From Pseudoalteromonas viridis (GTDB lineage Bacteria; Pseudomonadota; Gammaproteobacteria; Enterobacterales; Alteromonadaceae), in assembly GCF_017742995.1 (NCBI RefSeq), contig NZ_CP072425.1, positions 1,488,001 to 1,552,000 of the forward strand: a DNA stretch of 64,000 nucleotides, given 5' to 3'. The notes under the pieces were generated by a model, which worked only from the letters and a program-made list of their open reading frames with translations, was not told the origin of the DNA and ran no database searches. Shown here piece after piece: positions 1-8,421 of the stretch (the stretch's first letter is position 1; every line of letters starts with the position of its first letter). The translations under genes were made by a program, and so were the position numbers.

Positions 1-795
1 ATGCCCACCCACACGATAGAACTCCCCGTCTGCCAGCACTCGTAATAAGCGGGTTTGCACATCCAGTGGCATGTCGCCTATCTCATCCAGAAACAAGGTG
101 CCGCCATTGGCCTGCTCGAAGCGTCCGCGGCGAATGCTGTCAGCGCCGGTAAAAGCGCCTTTTTCGTGACCAAACAATTCCGATTCGACCAGATCTTTGG
201 GAATGGCGGCCATATTCAGTGCGATAAACGGCTGCTCACGACGCGGGCTGTGATTATGTAGCGCTCCCGCAACCAGCTCTTTACCTGTGCCCGACTCGCC
301 ATTGATCAGCACACTCATGCTAGAGACGGAGAGCTTACCGATCGCCCGGAAAACCTCCTGCATGGCCGGCGCCTCTCCGATAATATCGGGCTGCTTGCCA
401 TTGCTGCTGGGGCGTTTGGCCTTGTTATTTTGCGAACTGGCCTGATAGGCACGCTCCACCAGGGAGACGGCTTCATCCAGGTCAAATGGCTTGGCCAGAT
501 ATTCAAAAGCGCCCTTTTGAAACGCATTGACGGCAGAGTCCAGATCGGAGTGGGCCGTCATAATGATCACCGGCAGGTTAGGATGTTGCTCGGCAATCTC
601 TTCCAGCAAAGCCATGCCATCTATGCCCGGCATTCTGACATCAGAGATCAACACCGCGGGCTGATCATAGGTCAGTGCGGTGAGCACATCCTGGCCGTTA
701 GAGAAACTTTCAGTTTGAAAGTCTGCGCGGGCCAGCGCTTTTTCCAGTACAAAGCGAATAGATGCATCATCATCGACAAGCCAAACATTTTTCAT
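1..795 (-). CDS. glnG: Nitrogen regulation response regulator NtrC (5' part; C-terminus beyond window)
   Basis: Sigma-54-dependent activator of nitrogen-limitation genes, phosphorylated by NtrB, whose gene lies 51 bp upstream on the same strand. Translation from the ATG at 795 starts [10 protein letters not shown], a receiver domain with the acidic pocket DDD near residues 9-11 and the phosphoacceptor Asp in the ISDVRMPG stretch (about residue 54). From about residue 140 the AAA+ domain begins: Walker A GESGTGKE, then the GAFTGA loop that contacts sigma-54, then [10 protein letters not shown] (Walker B). The reading frame runs open through base 1, so roughly 265 codons are present and the rest of the AAA+ domain and the Fis-type DNA-binding domain lie outside. 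NtrC-type boxes occur upstream of ntrB and glnA in this window, which fits its role. Confidence 0.96.
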   Translation of the reverse strand, partial: MKNVWLVDDDASIRFVLEKALARADFQTESFSNGQDVLTALTYDQPAVLISDVRMPGIDGMALLEEIAEQHPNLPVIIMTAHSDLDSAVNAFQKGAFEYLAKPFDLDEAVSLVERAYQASSQNNKAKRPSSNGKQPDIIGEAPAMQEVFRAIGKLSVSSMSVLINGESGTGKELVAGALHNHSPRREQPFIALNMAAIPKDLVESELFGHEKGAFTGADSIRRGRFEQANGGTLFLDEIGDMPLDVQTRLLRVLADGEFYRVGGH

Positions 796-846
796 GGTGT
801 GATCCCACTTCTTAAACTAGGTTACGAACACATCTGCAAGACGTGT

Positions 847-1908
847 TTATGCTTCAAAGGGCAGGTAGATAGCAAACTCGGTATGGCCTGGCCAGCTATC
901 GCAATCAATAAAGCCATGATGTTGCTCGACCAGAGTCTGGGCAATCGATAAACCCAACCCTGAGCCGCCTTCCTTATTGGTGACCATAGGGTAAAACAAG
1001 GTGGCCTGCATTTCCTGTGCAATACCCGGCCCGTTATCGGTGACCCGGATCTGCAAGGCCTTTTTCATCAGTTGCTTGCCGCGCCTTACCCGGTGACGGA
1101 TCCGGGTTGATACTTTAATTTCGCCTTGTTCACCCAGCGCTTGCTGTGCATTGCGAATAATATTGAGTACCACCTGCTGGATCTTGGCTTCGTCCATTAT
1201 CACATCCGGAATACTGGGGTCGTAGTCTTTGACCAGATGGATCCCGGGGGCACCATCAAGCTCACTCAGTCGGATCACGGATTCCAGCATGCGATGGACG
1301 TTACAGGGCTCCTTTCGGGGTAACTCATTGGGGCCCAGCAGTCTGTCCACCAATTCGGTCAGGCGGTCGGCCTGTTCAATGATTAACTCGGCGCACTCGT
1401 CACGTTCTTCCTGCTGCACTTCGTACTGCAATAATTGCGCCGCTCCTCTGATCCCGCCGAGCGGATTTTTGATTTCGTGTGCCAGTCCACGGATCAGGTT
1501 GCGGGCAGCCTGATATTGATGCGCCTGATTAAAGGCCTGATCGAAGCGCAGCTCCTCGTCGATACGACGACACTCAAGCTGAATGAACGCCCGCTCCTCA
1601 AACATAAAACGCCGTGCAAACAGGTTCAATGTGCTGGCGCGATTATCGATGAACACCACGTCTACCTTGTGCTGCTGGCAGTCGACGCCATCGTCCAGTA
1701 CATACCGCTGGAGCCGCTTCATGTCGATCATGTGATGATGAAAGATCGCCTCAAAAGGTTGGTTCAGTAAGCGTTTGCTGCCCAGTCCAAGCAGCTCGCT
1801 GGCACTGTTGTTGGCAAAATAAATGGTCAGATCTTCGGTCAGTAAAATCACCGCAGTAGAGAGATTTTGCCATAACTCATGTATTAATTCAGAGGCGGGT
1901 TGTGCCAT
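847..1908 (-). CDS. glnL: Nitrogen regulation sensor histidine kinase NtrB
   Basis: Cytoplasmic histidine kinase/phosphatase that sets NtrC phosphorylation in response to PII. The 353-residue protein has an N-terminal PAS domain (about residues 10-110), a dimerisation domain with the H-box GLAHEIKNPLGG (phosphorylated His at about residue 144), and a HATPase domain with the N-box NIIRNAQQAL, the G1 box DNGPGI and GGSGLGLSIAQ near the C-terminus. Length matches the family. An AAGGTGA ribosome-binding site precedes the ATG at 1908. An NtrC-type palindrome abuts this site, suggesting autoregulation as in enteric glnL. It is followed on the same strand by ntrC. Confidence 0.97.
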   Translation of the reverse strand: MAQPASELIHELWQNLSTAVILLTEDLTIYFANNSASELLGLGSKRLLNQPFEAIFHHHMIDMKRLQRYVLDDGVDCQQHKVDVVFIDNRASTLNLFARRFMFEERAFIQLECRRIDEELRFDQAFNQAHQYQAARNLIRGLAHEIKNPLGGIRGAAQLLQYEVQQEERDECAELIIEQADRLTELVDRLLGPNELPRKEPCNVHRMLESVIRLSELDGAPGIHLVKDYDPSIPDVIMDEAKIQQVVLNIIRNAQQALGEQGEIKVSTRIRHRVRRGKQLMKKALQIRVTDNGPGIAQEMQATLFYPMVTNKEGGSGLGLSIAQTLVEQHHGFIDCDSWPGHTEFAIYLPFEA

Positions 1909-1920
1909 ATTGGATCACCT

Positions 1921-1937
1921 TGCACCAAGTTGGTGCA
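1921..1937. promoter_or_regulatory. NtrC-binding palindrome upstream of ntrB
   Basis: TGCACCA-AGT-TGGTGCA is a perfect 7-bp inverted repeat with a 3-bp spacer that matches the NtrC operator consensus. It lies 13 bp upstream of the ntrB start and directly next to its ribosome-binding site. By analogy with the enteric glnL promoter it would act mainly as a repressor site for ntrBC. The motif is seen; the function is inferred. Confidence 0.85.
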
Positions 1938-1965
1938 CTGCAGATTAGCACACCTGTTATTATAA

Positions 1966-2478
1966 TCAACGGTTGAGCAGGCTGGCGCGGTGCAGGAAAA
2001 AGGTGGTTACTGCACTTTGGGCAACCAGCATGCCTTTGTCATCAAAGACCTTCATCTGCAATTTGTGTTCCCCCCTGGGCAAATCACGCAAGGCGAAAGA
2101 CGCCGAGGTCTGTTTTGGGCCAGCAGGCTTGCCATTGAGAAACAGCTGAACCTGAAAACCATTAGCAAAACGGGGCGTCACTAACCCATTCACATAGACA
2201 CTGCCACTGTTTTCTCGCAGTGTTTGCTGATCGCTGGGGGCGGTGATTTTTGCCTTATAGGTCACCGCAGGCGTAGTCGAGTTGGGGGCCAGAATGCTGG
2301 TATCCGTGGCCGGCATGGTGAGCATATTGGTGTTGAGTTTGACTTTTTCAGAGCCCTTTTTCGGCACATCGGAGTACACCCAGTTGCCGTTCTTGTCTTT
2401 CCAGCGGTAGACTTTTTGATCTGATACAGCGCTGCCGCTGTACACCAAACACAGAATCACCCAATAAAGCCGCAACAC
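1966..2478 (-). CDS. DUF4124 domain-containing exported protein
   Basis: A 170-residue protein of unknown function. A hydrophobic signal peptide (about residues 1-18) is followed by QKVYRWKDKNGNWVYSDVP, the hallmark of the DUF4124 domain, which is common in proteobacterial envelope proteins encoded next to ntrBC/glnA. The second half (about 75-165) looks like a beta-rich domain with the phrases YVNGLVTPRFANGFQ and LRDLPRGEHKLQMKVFDDKG, resembling Ig-like folds. It sits between glnA and ntrB on the same strand, downstream of the glnA terminator, so it is probably transcribed separately. Confidence 0.85.
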   Translation of the reverse strand: MLRLYWVILCLVYSGSAVSDQKVYRWKDKNGNWVYSDVPKKGSEKVKLNTNMLTMPATDTSILAPNSTTPAVTYKAKITAPSDQQTLRENSGSVYVNGLVTPRFANGFQVQLFLNGKPAGPKQTSASFALRDLPRGEHKLQMKVFDDKGMLVAQSAVTTFFLHRASLLNR

Positions 2479-2559
2479 AATTTCACCTTGCTCAAAAGAC
2501 GCACATGACCAGCTATAACTTTAGTGCTTTTAGCGCAAGTTTACCATTGCACCGATACG

Positions 2560-2582
2560 AAAAAAGCCCGCAATGCGGGCTT
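2560..2582 (-). terminator. Rho-independent terminator downstream of glnA
   Basis: On the minus strand, stem AAGCCCGC / GCGGGCTT with a 3-nt loop runs into a T6 tract. It lies 150 bp beyond the glnA stop codon, and no other gene uses it on that strand. Confidence 0.85.
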
Positions 2583-2734
2583 GAGAACACATATGATTTA
2601 AGAGCGCAGAGTCAGCCTGTACTTTCACCGAACAGCTGCCTGGTCGGTGAACGAATACGGCTTAATTAAGCATTCCGGGCTGCGCAGTGCACAAGCCTTA
2701 TCAGCCTGTACACACCAGAACACCGAAAATCAGC

Positions 2735-4141
2735 TTATACGCTGTAGTACATTTCGAACTCAACCGGGTGAGTTGTCATGTTCAGCTTCTCAACTTCCTG
2801 AGATTTCAATGCGATGTATGCATCGATCAGGTCATCAGTGAATACACCGCCCTGAGTCAGGAATTCGCGATCTGCGTCCAGAGAATCCAGCGCTTCTTGC
2901 AGTGATGAGGCAACGGTCGGGATCTCTGCCGCTTCTTCCGCTGGCAGGTCATACAGATCTTTATCCATCGCATCGCCTGGGTGGATCTTGTTTTTGATTC
3001 CGTCAAGGCCAGCCATCAGCATGGCAGAGAACGCCAGGTACGGGTTCGCAGTCGGATCCGGGAAGCGTACTTCAATACGACGTGCTTTTTCAGACGGTAC
3101 AACCGGGATACGAATAGACGCTGAACGGTTACGTGCCGAGTAAGCCAGCATAACAGGTGCTTCGAAGCCAGGTACCAGGCGCTTGTACGAGTTGGTAGAA
3201 GCGTTTGCAAATGCGTTGATAGCTTTAGCGTGCTTGATGATACCACCGATGTAGTAAAGCGCGTCTTCAGACAGACCGCCGTACTTGTCGCCAGCGAAGA
3301 TGTTTTTGCCATCTTTACCCAGTGACTGGTGACAGTGCATACCAGAACCGTTGTCACCAACAACTGGTTTAGGCATAAAGGTCGCTGTTTTACCGTACAG
3401 GTGCGCCATGTTGTGGATAACGTATTTCATTTCCTGAATTTCGTCAGCCTTGATCACCATAGTATTAAAGCGTGTTGCAATCTCGTTCTGACCGGCAGTG
3501 GCTACTTCGTGGTGGTGTGCTTCAACAACCTGACCCATTTCTTCCAGAACCAGACAGGTCGCACTACGCCAGTCACCAGATGAATCAACCGGTGCAACCG
3601 GGAAGTAACCGCCTTTTACGCCTGGACGGTGGCCCATGTTGCCTTCTTCGTAGCTTTTATCTGAGTTCCAGCTCGCTTCCTGAGCGTCAATTTTGTACAT
3701 GGAGCCAGACATGTCTGTTTTGAATTTTACGTCGTCAAACAGGAAGAACTCAGGCTCTGGACCGAACAATACGGTGTCAGCAATACCGGTAGAGCGCATG
3801 TAGTCTTCTGCACGCTTAGCAACAGAACGCGGGTCACGCTCGTAACCTTGCATGGTTGACGGCTCAAGTACGTCACAACGTACGATCAGTGTGGTTTCTT
3901 CTGAGAAAGGGTCCAGTTTAGCGGTAGAGGCATCTGGCATCAGGACCATGTCTGATTCGTTAATGCCTTTCCAGCCTGCGATAGACGAGCCGTCGAACAT
4001 CTTGCCGTCTTCAAAGAAGTCTTCATCGGCCTGGTGATGAGGAATAGAAACGTGTTGTTCTTTACCTTTGGTATCCGTGAAACGTAAATCAACGAATTTA
4101 ACGTCATGTTCTTTAATTAAATCTAAAACCGATTGTGACAT
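2735..4141 (-). CDS. glnA: Glutamine synthetase, type I
   Basis: Catalyses ATP-dependent amidation of glutamate with ammonia; dodecameric cytosolic enzyme. The 468-residue length and features are those of GSI-beta: [16 protein letters not shown] at the N-terminus, the metal and ammonium site around [11 protein letters not shown], the [22 protein letters not shown]/metal stretch, and the adenylylation site in DLYDLP (Tyr about 397). The open frame extends 18 codons upstream to 4195, but the ATG at 4141 is preceded by GGAGGACAC and gives the family-typical [12 protein letters not shown] start. Upstream are a sigma-54 promoter and two NtrC boxes, so expression should rise under nitrogen limitation. 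Confidence 0.98.
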   Translation of the reverse strand: MSQSVLDLIKEHDVKFVDLRFTDTKGKEQHVSIPHHQADEDFFEDGKMFDGSSIAGWKGINESDMVLMPDASTAKLDPFSEETTLIVRCDVLEPSTMQGYERDPRSVAKRAEDYMRSTGIADTVLFGPEPEFFLFDDVKFKTDMSGSMYKIDAQEASWNSDKSYEEGNMGHRPGVKGGYFPVAPVDSSGDWRSATCLVLEEMGQVVEAHHHEVATAGQNEIATRFNTMVIKADEIQEMKYVIHNMAHLYGKTATFMPKPVVGDNGSGMHCHQSLGKDGKNIFAGDKYGGLSEDALYYIGGIIKHAKAINAFANASTNSYKRLVPGFEAPVMLAYSARNRSASIRIPVVPSEKARRIEVRFPDPTANPYLAFSAMLMAGLDGIKNKIHPGDAMDKDLYDLPAEEAAEIPTVASSLQEALDSLDADREFLTQGGVFTDDLIDAYIALKSQEVEKLNMTTHPVEFEMYYSV

Positions 4142-4201
4142 GTGTCCTCCGACTCGTAGGGTTATTTTTTGTTGCAGTGCTCTGCATTTGCGCACTACTA
4201 A

Positions 4202-4216
4202 GCGTTATTCGTGCCA
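4202..4216 (-). promoter_or_regulatory. Sigma-54 promoter of glnA
   Basis: On the minus strand the sequence TGGCACGAATAACGC has the -24 GG and -12 GC elements exactly 10 bp apart, with a perfect TGGCACG. Transcription would start near 4190, about 50 nt before the glnA ATG. The NtrC boxes lie about 95 and 130 bp upstream, the same layout as enteric glnAp2. Confidence 0.85.
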
Positions 4217-4277
4217 GTTTTGTAATGCATTGTTAATCAAGAGATTATTTTCACCTGTAACGTATGAAATATTAATT

Positions 4278-4294
4278 TGCACCATGTTGGTGCG
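4278..4294. promoter_or_regulatory. NtrC-binding site 1 (glnA enhancer)
   Basis: TGCACCATGTTGGTGCG matches the NtrC consensus (TGCACCA, short spacer, TGGTGCA) with one end mismatch. It is centred about 96 bp upstream of the predicted glnA start. Confidence 0.85.
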
Positions 4295-4310
4295 CATTGG
4301 CGTTGCAATT

Positions 4311-4327
4311 CGCACCACCCTGGTGCG
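4311..4327. promoter_or_regulatory. NtrC-binding site 2 (glnA enhancer)
   Basis: CGCACCACCCTGGTGCG is a second NtrC-type palindrome centred 33 bp (about three helical turns) from site 1, as expected for cooperative enhancer binding. Confidence 0.82.
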
Positions 4328-4552
4328 CTGCGCAATGACTTCACTGTAGCACATGGCCGTGACTGTGGAGCGACAAAACAGCAGACTTTGCGCATTTCAT
4401 GGCCCGGGCTGTAAAAAAAAGCTGGATAAACTTTCATCTGTCACATTATTAGGGGATAATACGCGACCTTTAATTGTGGATCGGCATCTTAGGTGCGCAT
4501 TTTTGCGCGATTCGACTAGGATCACTGAGGGCCAACTTCTCTGAGTAAAAAT

Positions 4553-6373
4553 ATGAGCATTGAAAAGTTAAGAAATATCGCGATCATCGCGCACGTTGAC
4601 CATGGTAAAACTACCCTAGTCGATAAGCTGCTAGAACAATCTGGCACATTAGAGACACGCGGTGGCAACGAAGAGCGTGTCATGGACTCGAATGATATTG
4701 AAAAAGAGCGTGGCATCACCATCCTGGCGAAAAACACCGCCATCGAATGGAACGATTACCACATCAATATCGTAGACACCCCGGGACACGCCGACTTTGG
4801 TGGTGAGGTAGAGCGTGTACTTTCAATGGTTGACTCAGTATTGCTACTGGTTGATGCCCAAGAAGGTCCAATGCCGCAAACGCGTTTCGTAACGCAAAAA
4901 GCATTCGCGCTGGGTCTGAAGCCTATCGTTGTTATCAACAAGATTGACAAGCCAGGTGCACGTCCTGATTGGGTTATGGATCAGGTATTTGACCTGTTCG
5001 ACAACCTGGGCGCGACTGACGAGCAGCTTGACTTCCAGGTTATCTACGCATCTGCTATCAATGGGTGGGCGACGCTGGACCTGGACGAGCCGTCAGACAA
5101 CATGCAGCCAATGTTCGAAGCCATTGTTGAGCAAGTTGACCAGCCGGATGCAGATCCAGCAGGTGACTTCCAGATGCAGATCTCTCAGCTGGACTACAAC
5201 TCTTACATCGGTGTAATCGGTGTAGGCCGTATCAAGCGTGGTACAGTGAAAGTCAACCAGCAAGTTACTATCGTTGGTGCCGATGGCTCAACACGTAACG
5301 GTAAAGTAGGTCAGGTTCTGACTTATCTGGGCCTTGACCGTCATGAAGCACAAGAAGCACAGGCTGGCGACATCATCGCTATCACAGGTCTGGGCGAGCT
5401 GAAAATCTCTGACACTGTGTGTGACGTCAATGCCGTTGAAGCCCTGCCGGCGCTGTCTGTTGACGAGCCTACAGTAACCATGACGTTCTCTGTAAACACG
5501 TCTCCGTTCTCTGGTCAGGAAGGTAAATTCGTTACTTCACGTAACATCCTAGAGCGTCTTCAGGCTGAACTGGTACACAACGTGGCACTGCGCGTTGAAG
5601 AAACCGACAACCCGGACAGCTTCCGCGTATCTGGCCGTGGTGAACTGCACTTAGGCATCCTGATTGAAAACATGCGCCGTGAAGGCTACGAGCTGGCGGT
5701 ATCTCGTCCAGAAGTAATTCTGCGCGAAGTAGACGGTCAGTTGGAAGAACCGTATGAAACGGTGACTGTTGACGTACAGGAAGAGCACCAGGGCGCTATC
5801 ATGGAGCAACTGGGCCTTCGTAAAGCAGAAATGACTGACATGGCACCAGATGGTAAAGGCCGTATCCGTATGGACTTCATCATGCCTTCTCGTGGTCTGA
5901 TCGGCTTCCAGACTGATTTCATGACACTGACTTCTGGTTCTGGTCTGATGTACCACACGTTCGATCACTACGGCCCGCACAAAGGCGGTAACATTGGTCA
6001 ACGTAAGAACGGTGTACTGATCGCAAACGCAGCGGGTAAAGCGCTAACCAACGCCCTGTTCAACCTGCAAGACCGTGGTAAGCTGTTCATCGGTCACGGT
6101 GTTGAAGTATACGAAGGTATGATCATCGGTATTCACGCACGTGATAACGACCTGACTGTTAACGCCCTGAAAGGTAAGCAGCTGACCAACGTACGTGCAT
6201 CGGGTACTGACGAAGCACAGAACCTGGTTCCGCCTATCATCATGACACTTGAGCAAGCGCTTGAGTTTATCGATGATGACGAGCTGGTAGAAGTCACACC
6301 AGAAAGCATCCGTATTCGTAAGAAGCTACTGACTGAAAGTGAGCGTAAGCGCGCAAGCCGTCAGGCCAAGTAA
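4553..6373 (+). CDS. typA: Translational GTPase TypA/BipA
   Basis: Ribosome-associated translation-factor GTPase involved in 50S assembly and stress adaptation. The 606-residue protein begins with G-domain motifs: G1 [10 protein letters not shown]2 around [11 protein letters not shown]3 [12 protein letters not shown] and G4 NKIDKP. EF-G-like domains follow, plus the BipA-specific C-terminal region ([32 protein letters not shown]). The ATG at 4553 has only a modest upstream purine run. A possible promoter (TTTCAT at 4432, 17-bp spacer, GATAAT at 4455) precedes it. It is divergent from glnA, with the NtrC enhancer in the shared 411-bp intergenic region, and it ends at a strong bidirectional terminator. 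Confidence 0.98.
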   Translation: MSIEKLRNIAIIAHVDHGKTTLVDKLLEQSGTLETRGGNEERVMDSNDIEKERGITILAKNTAIEWNDYHINIVDTPGHADFGGEVERVLSMVDSVLLLVDAQEGPMPQTRFVTQKAFALGLKPIVVINKIDKPGARPDWVMDQVFDLFDNLGATDEQLDFQVIYASAINGWATLDLDEPSDNMQPMFEAIVEQVDQPDADPAGDFQMQISQLDYNSYIGVIGVGRIKRGTVKVNQQVTIVGADGSTRNGKVGQVLTYLGLDRHEAQEAQAGDIIAITGLGELKISDTVCDVNAVEALPALSVDEPTVTMTFSVNTSPFSGQEGKFVTSRNILERLQAELVHNVALRVEETDNPDSFRVSGRGELHLGILIENMRREGYELAVSRPEVILREVDGQLEEPYETVTVDVQEEHQGAIMEQLGLRKAEMTDMAPDGKGRIRMDFIMPSRGLIGFQTDFMTLTSGSGLMYHTFDHYGPHKGGNIGQRKNGVLIANAAGKALTNALFNLQDRGKLFIGHGVEVYEGMIIGIHARDNDLTVNALKGKQLTNVRASGTDEAQNLVPPIIMTLEQALEFIDDDELVEVTPESIRIRKKLLTESERKRASRQAK

Positions 6374-6392
6374 GTAATTACTGTCGAATACT

Positions 6393-6420
6393 AAAAAACG
6401 CCGCATTTGCGGCGTTTTTT
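6393..6420. terminator. Bidirectional terminator between typA and the CheW-CZB gene
   Basis: A6-CGCCGC, a 4-nt loop, then GCGGCG-T6. The symmetric A/T tracts make it work on both strands. It sits between the convergent genes ending at 6373 (+) and 6440 (-). Confidence 0.93.
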
Positions 6421-6439
6421 GTTGCTGCAGTTGGCGAAA

Positions 6440-7288
6440 TCAGAATAGCCCATAGGCTTCTGTTTCTTCCGGCTCATAGTCTTGTAAGTGATCCGGACGG
6501 AAAATGGCGCTGGGATCCAGTACCAGGCTGTGATGCTCTCCTTGCTTAATCAGCCCTTTCATCATCTTGCGCGTTTGCGGGTCGATTTCAAACCCCATGC
6601 TGGTCATTTCATGCAGGGACTTGATGTCTGATTCATCACAGTGAATATTGTCTTCGACCTGATCAACCAGCAGACCAATGTGCGGCCGCTGGCCATCCTG
6701 GGTGGTAAATACGATGATGGGTTTGTGGTCGAGGATGATCTGATCCCGGGCTGATTCAAACAGGCGGATCAGCTTCATAAAGGTGGTTGCCTTTTCTTTT
6801 TCCAGCAATCGCAGGGCCTCGTCTTTATCACCCTTGGCATTGATGGTGAGCAGCTTATCGGCCAGTGCATGGAGTTTATTGTGGGGTTCCTCAAAGCGCG
6901 CCAACAGCGTGCGTAAGTCTTCATTGTCGGTTTTAAAGCTGTAGTACCACTTACCAAACGCAGATTGCTTAGGGTCTTTGGCCTGGGTAAAAGGTTGATC
7001 GTTGTAGATGCAGCGCTCCAGCTCTGCGAGCCAGGCTTTCTGATCTTGCTCGCGCTCTTGCAACATAGTAACCAGAGACTTGTTGATGTCGTAGGAAGAC
7101 TGGTTATTCAATATCAAACCGAGGTCGAAAATAGGCGTCGGTGTGCCCATATAGTCTTTTACCCCCATAAAACTGGGGTTGTCGTTGGGCAAAGAGGTAA
7201 GGTTGCCTTCATAGCGCTCCGTCAGCAGGATATCCAGTATCTTTAGTGAAATGGTTTTTTTCCCTACCCGAAAATTGATTAAGTCCAT
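6440..7288 (-). CDS. CheW-like protein with an inserted CZB-like domain
   Basis: A 282-residue putative chemotaxis coupling or adaptor protein. Residues about 1-65 resemble the first half of a CheW domain (variable start, GVKDYMGTPTPIFDLG). Residues about 195-240 supply the second half (IIVFTTQDGQ, IGLLVDQVEDN). Between them lies a helical insert resembling the chemoreceptor zinc-binding (CZB) domain: AFGKWYYSF followed by a PHNKLHAL segment. In canonical CZB the zinc ligands are one Cys and three His. Here the HxxxH pair is present, but the Cys position before xFGxWY reads Ser and the N-terminal His position appears to be Gln, so zinc binding is doubtful. It lies alone on the minus strand, convergent with typA. 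Its partner receptors are unknown. Confidence 0.75.
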   Translation of the reverse strand: MDLINFRVGKKTISLKILDILLTERYEGNLTSLPNDNPSFMGVKDYMGTPTPIFDLGLILNNQSSYDINKSLVTMLQEREQDQKAWLAELERCIYNDQPFTQAKDPKQSAFGKWYYSFKTDNEDLRTLLARFEEPHNKLHALADKLLTINAKGDKDEALRLLEKEKATTFMKLIRLFESARDQIILDHKPIIVFTTQDGQRPHIGLLVDQVEDNIHCDESDIKSLHEMTSMGFEIDPQTRKMMKGLIKQGEHHSLVLDPSAIFRPDHLQDYEPEETEAYGLF

Positions 7289-7329
7289 GTCTGCCTCTGT
7301 ACGTTAACGTTATGCCCTAAGCATAGACA

Positions 7330-8421
7330 TTATTGAAAATAAGATCGATACACACGGGGTTTATTCTCCGTGCCTGTGAGCCCAAAAATCGCCCGGATCG
7401 CCGGGTCTTTTTTCATCACCTTTTGCATCGCGCCACTCAGGCATGCACGTTGGACAGGTTGCGGGCAGTAGTCGAGTGCCGAGATAAAAATGGCGGCATT
7501 AAGAAAGCCTTCAAAGATCTGCGGGCTAACAGCCAGTGTATGTTTGGCTGCCAGGGTGCGAAATAACTCACACAGCTGTGCCTTGCACTTATTCGGGTTG
7601 GGCACAACTTCGCTTATCATCAGCGTGGGTTGACTGGTCAGCTTGGCAAACAGCGCGCTGGACGAAGTGAAAGACACCCCGGTAAAGGTGCCTTTAAACC
7701 CCCGGTGCATGGCTTTGTCGATAAACACCGACAGAGGCTGATAAGTGCCAATCATCGCCACAGCCGTCACCTCACTGCGCATGATCGCCTTGAGGGCCTT
7801 GTTGATGTCGGCGCTGTTGCGGCGAAAGCGCGCCGTGACTTTGGGGGAGAGGCCCCGTGCGTTTAGTGCCTGGCGAAAGCTTTTCTCCAGGGTCAGGCCA
7901 AACTCGTCTGCCTGGATCAACAGAGCAATGGCTTTATGCCCCTGCTCATCAACTAGGTAACGGACTTGTTCAGTGGCTTCATCAAGGTAACTGGCGCGCC
8001 AGTTAAACACCGGGTAGGCGGTATCGTGGCGCAGAAAATCTGCACCCGTAAAGGGCATTAAAAACGGCAGCTGGTGATGCGTCAGGATAGCCTGTATCGC
8101 ATGGGCGGTGGGCGTGCCCATGTTACCAAACAGGGCCAGTACCTTATGCTGTTCAATCAGATAACGGGTGTTGATGACGGTGCGGCTGGGTTCATAACCA
8201 TCATCCAGCACCATCAGTGAAACCAGTGGGTGAGATTTGCCTGGTCGGGCGTTGGCATAATCAAAGTACAGCTGTGCCCCTTGCCTGAGTTGCTGACCAA
8301 TGTCTTTGGCCGGGCCAGTCAGTGCGACCGACATGCCGAGCCTGAGCTCGTCATCGGCGATAAGCTCAGGGCTGCCCAGCAGGGCGATGCAGCAACTCAG
8401 GGTTGAGATTAATTTCAGCAT
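7330..8421 (-). CDS. Periplasmic ABC-type substrate-binding protein (branched-chain amino-acid type)
   Basis: A 363-residue protein with a Sec signal peptide (hydrophobic residues 5-20, likely cleavage after LIA) and the periplasmic-binding type 1 fold of LivJ-like proteins: LRLGMSVALTGPAKDIGQQLRQGAQLYF, then VLALFGNMGTPTAHAI, then the long central region ending in FEGFLNAAIFISAL. No permease or ATPase genes are adjacent, so it may feed another transporter or serve as a sensor input; the ligand cannot be read from sequence. The ATG at 8421 lies 56 bp inside tmcA but is required to keep the signal peptide, and GGAAGT sits just upstream. Confidence 0.8.
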   Translation of the reverse strand: MLKLISTLSCCIALLGSPELIADDELRLGMSVALTGPAKDIGQQLRQGAQLYFDYANARPGKSHPLVSLMVLDDGYEPSRTVINTRYLIEQHKVLALFGNMGTPTAHAIQAILTHHQLPFLMPFTGADFLRHDTAYPVFNWRASYLDEATEQVRYLVDEQGHKAIALLIQADEFGLTLEKSFRQALNARGLSPKVTARFRRNSADINKALKAIMRSEVTAVAMIGTYQPLSVFIDKAMHRGFKGTFTGVSFTSSSALFAKLTSQPTLMISEVVPNPNKCKAQLCELFRTLAAKHTLAVSPQIFEGFLNAAIFISALDYCPQPVQRACLSGAMQKVMKKDPAIRAIFGLTGTENKPRVYRSYFQ

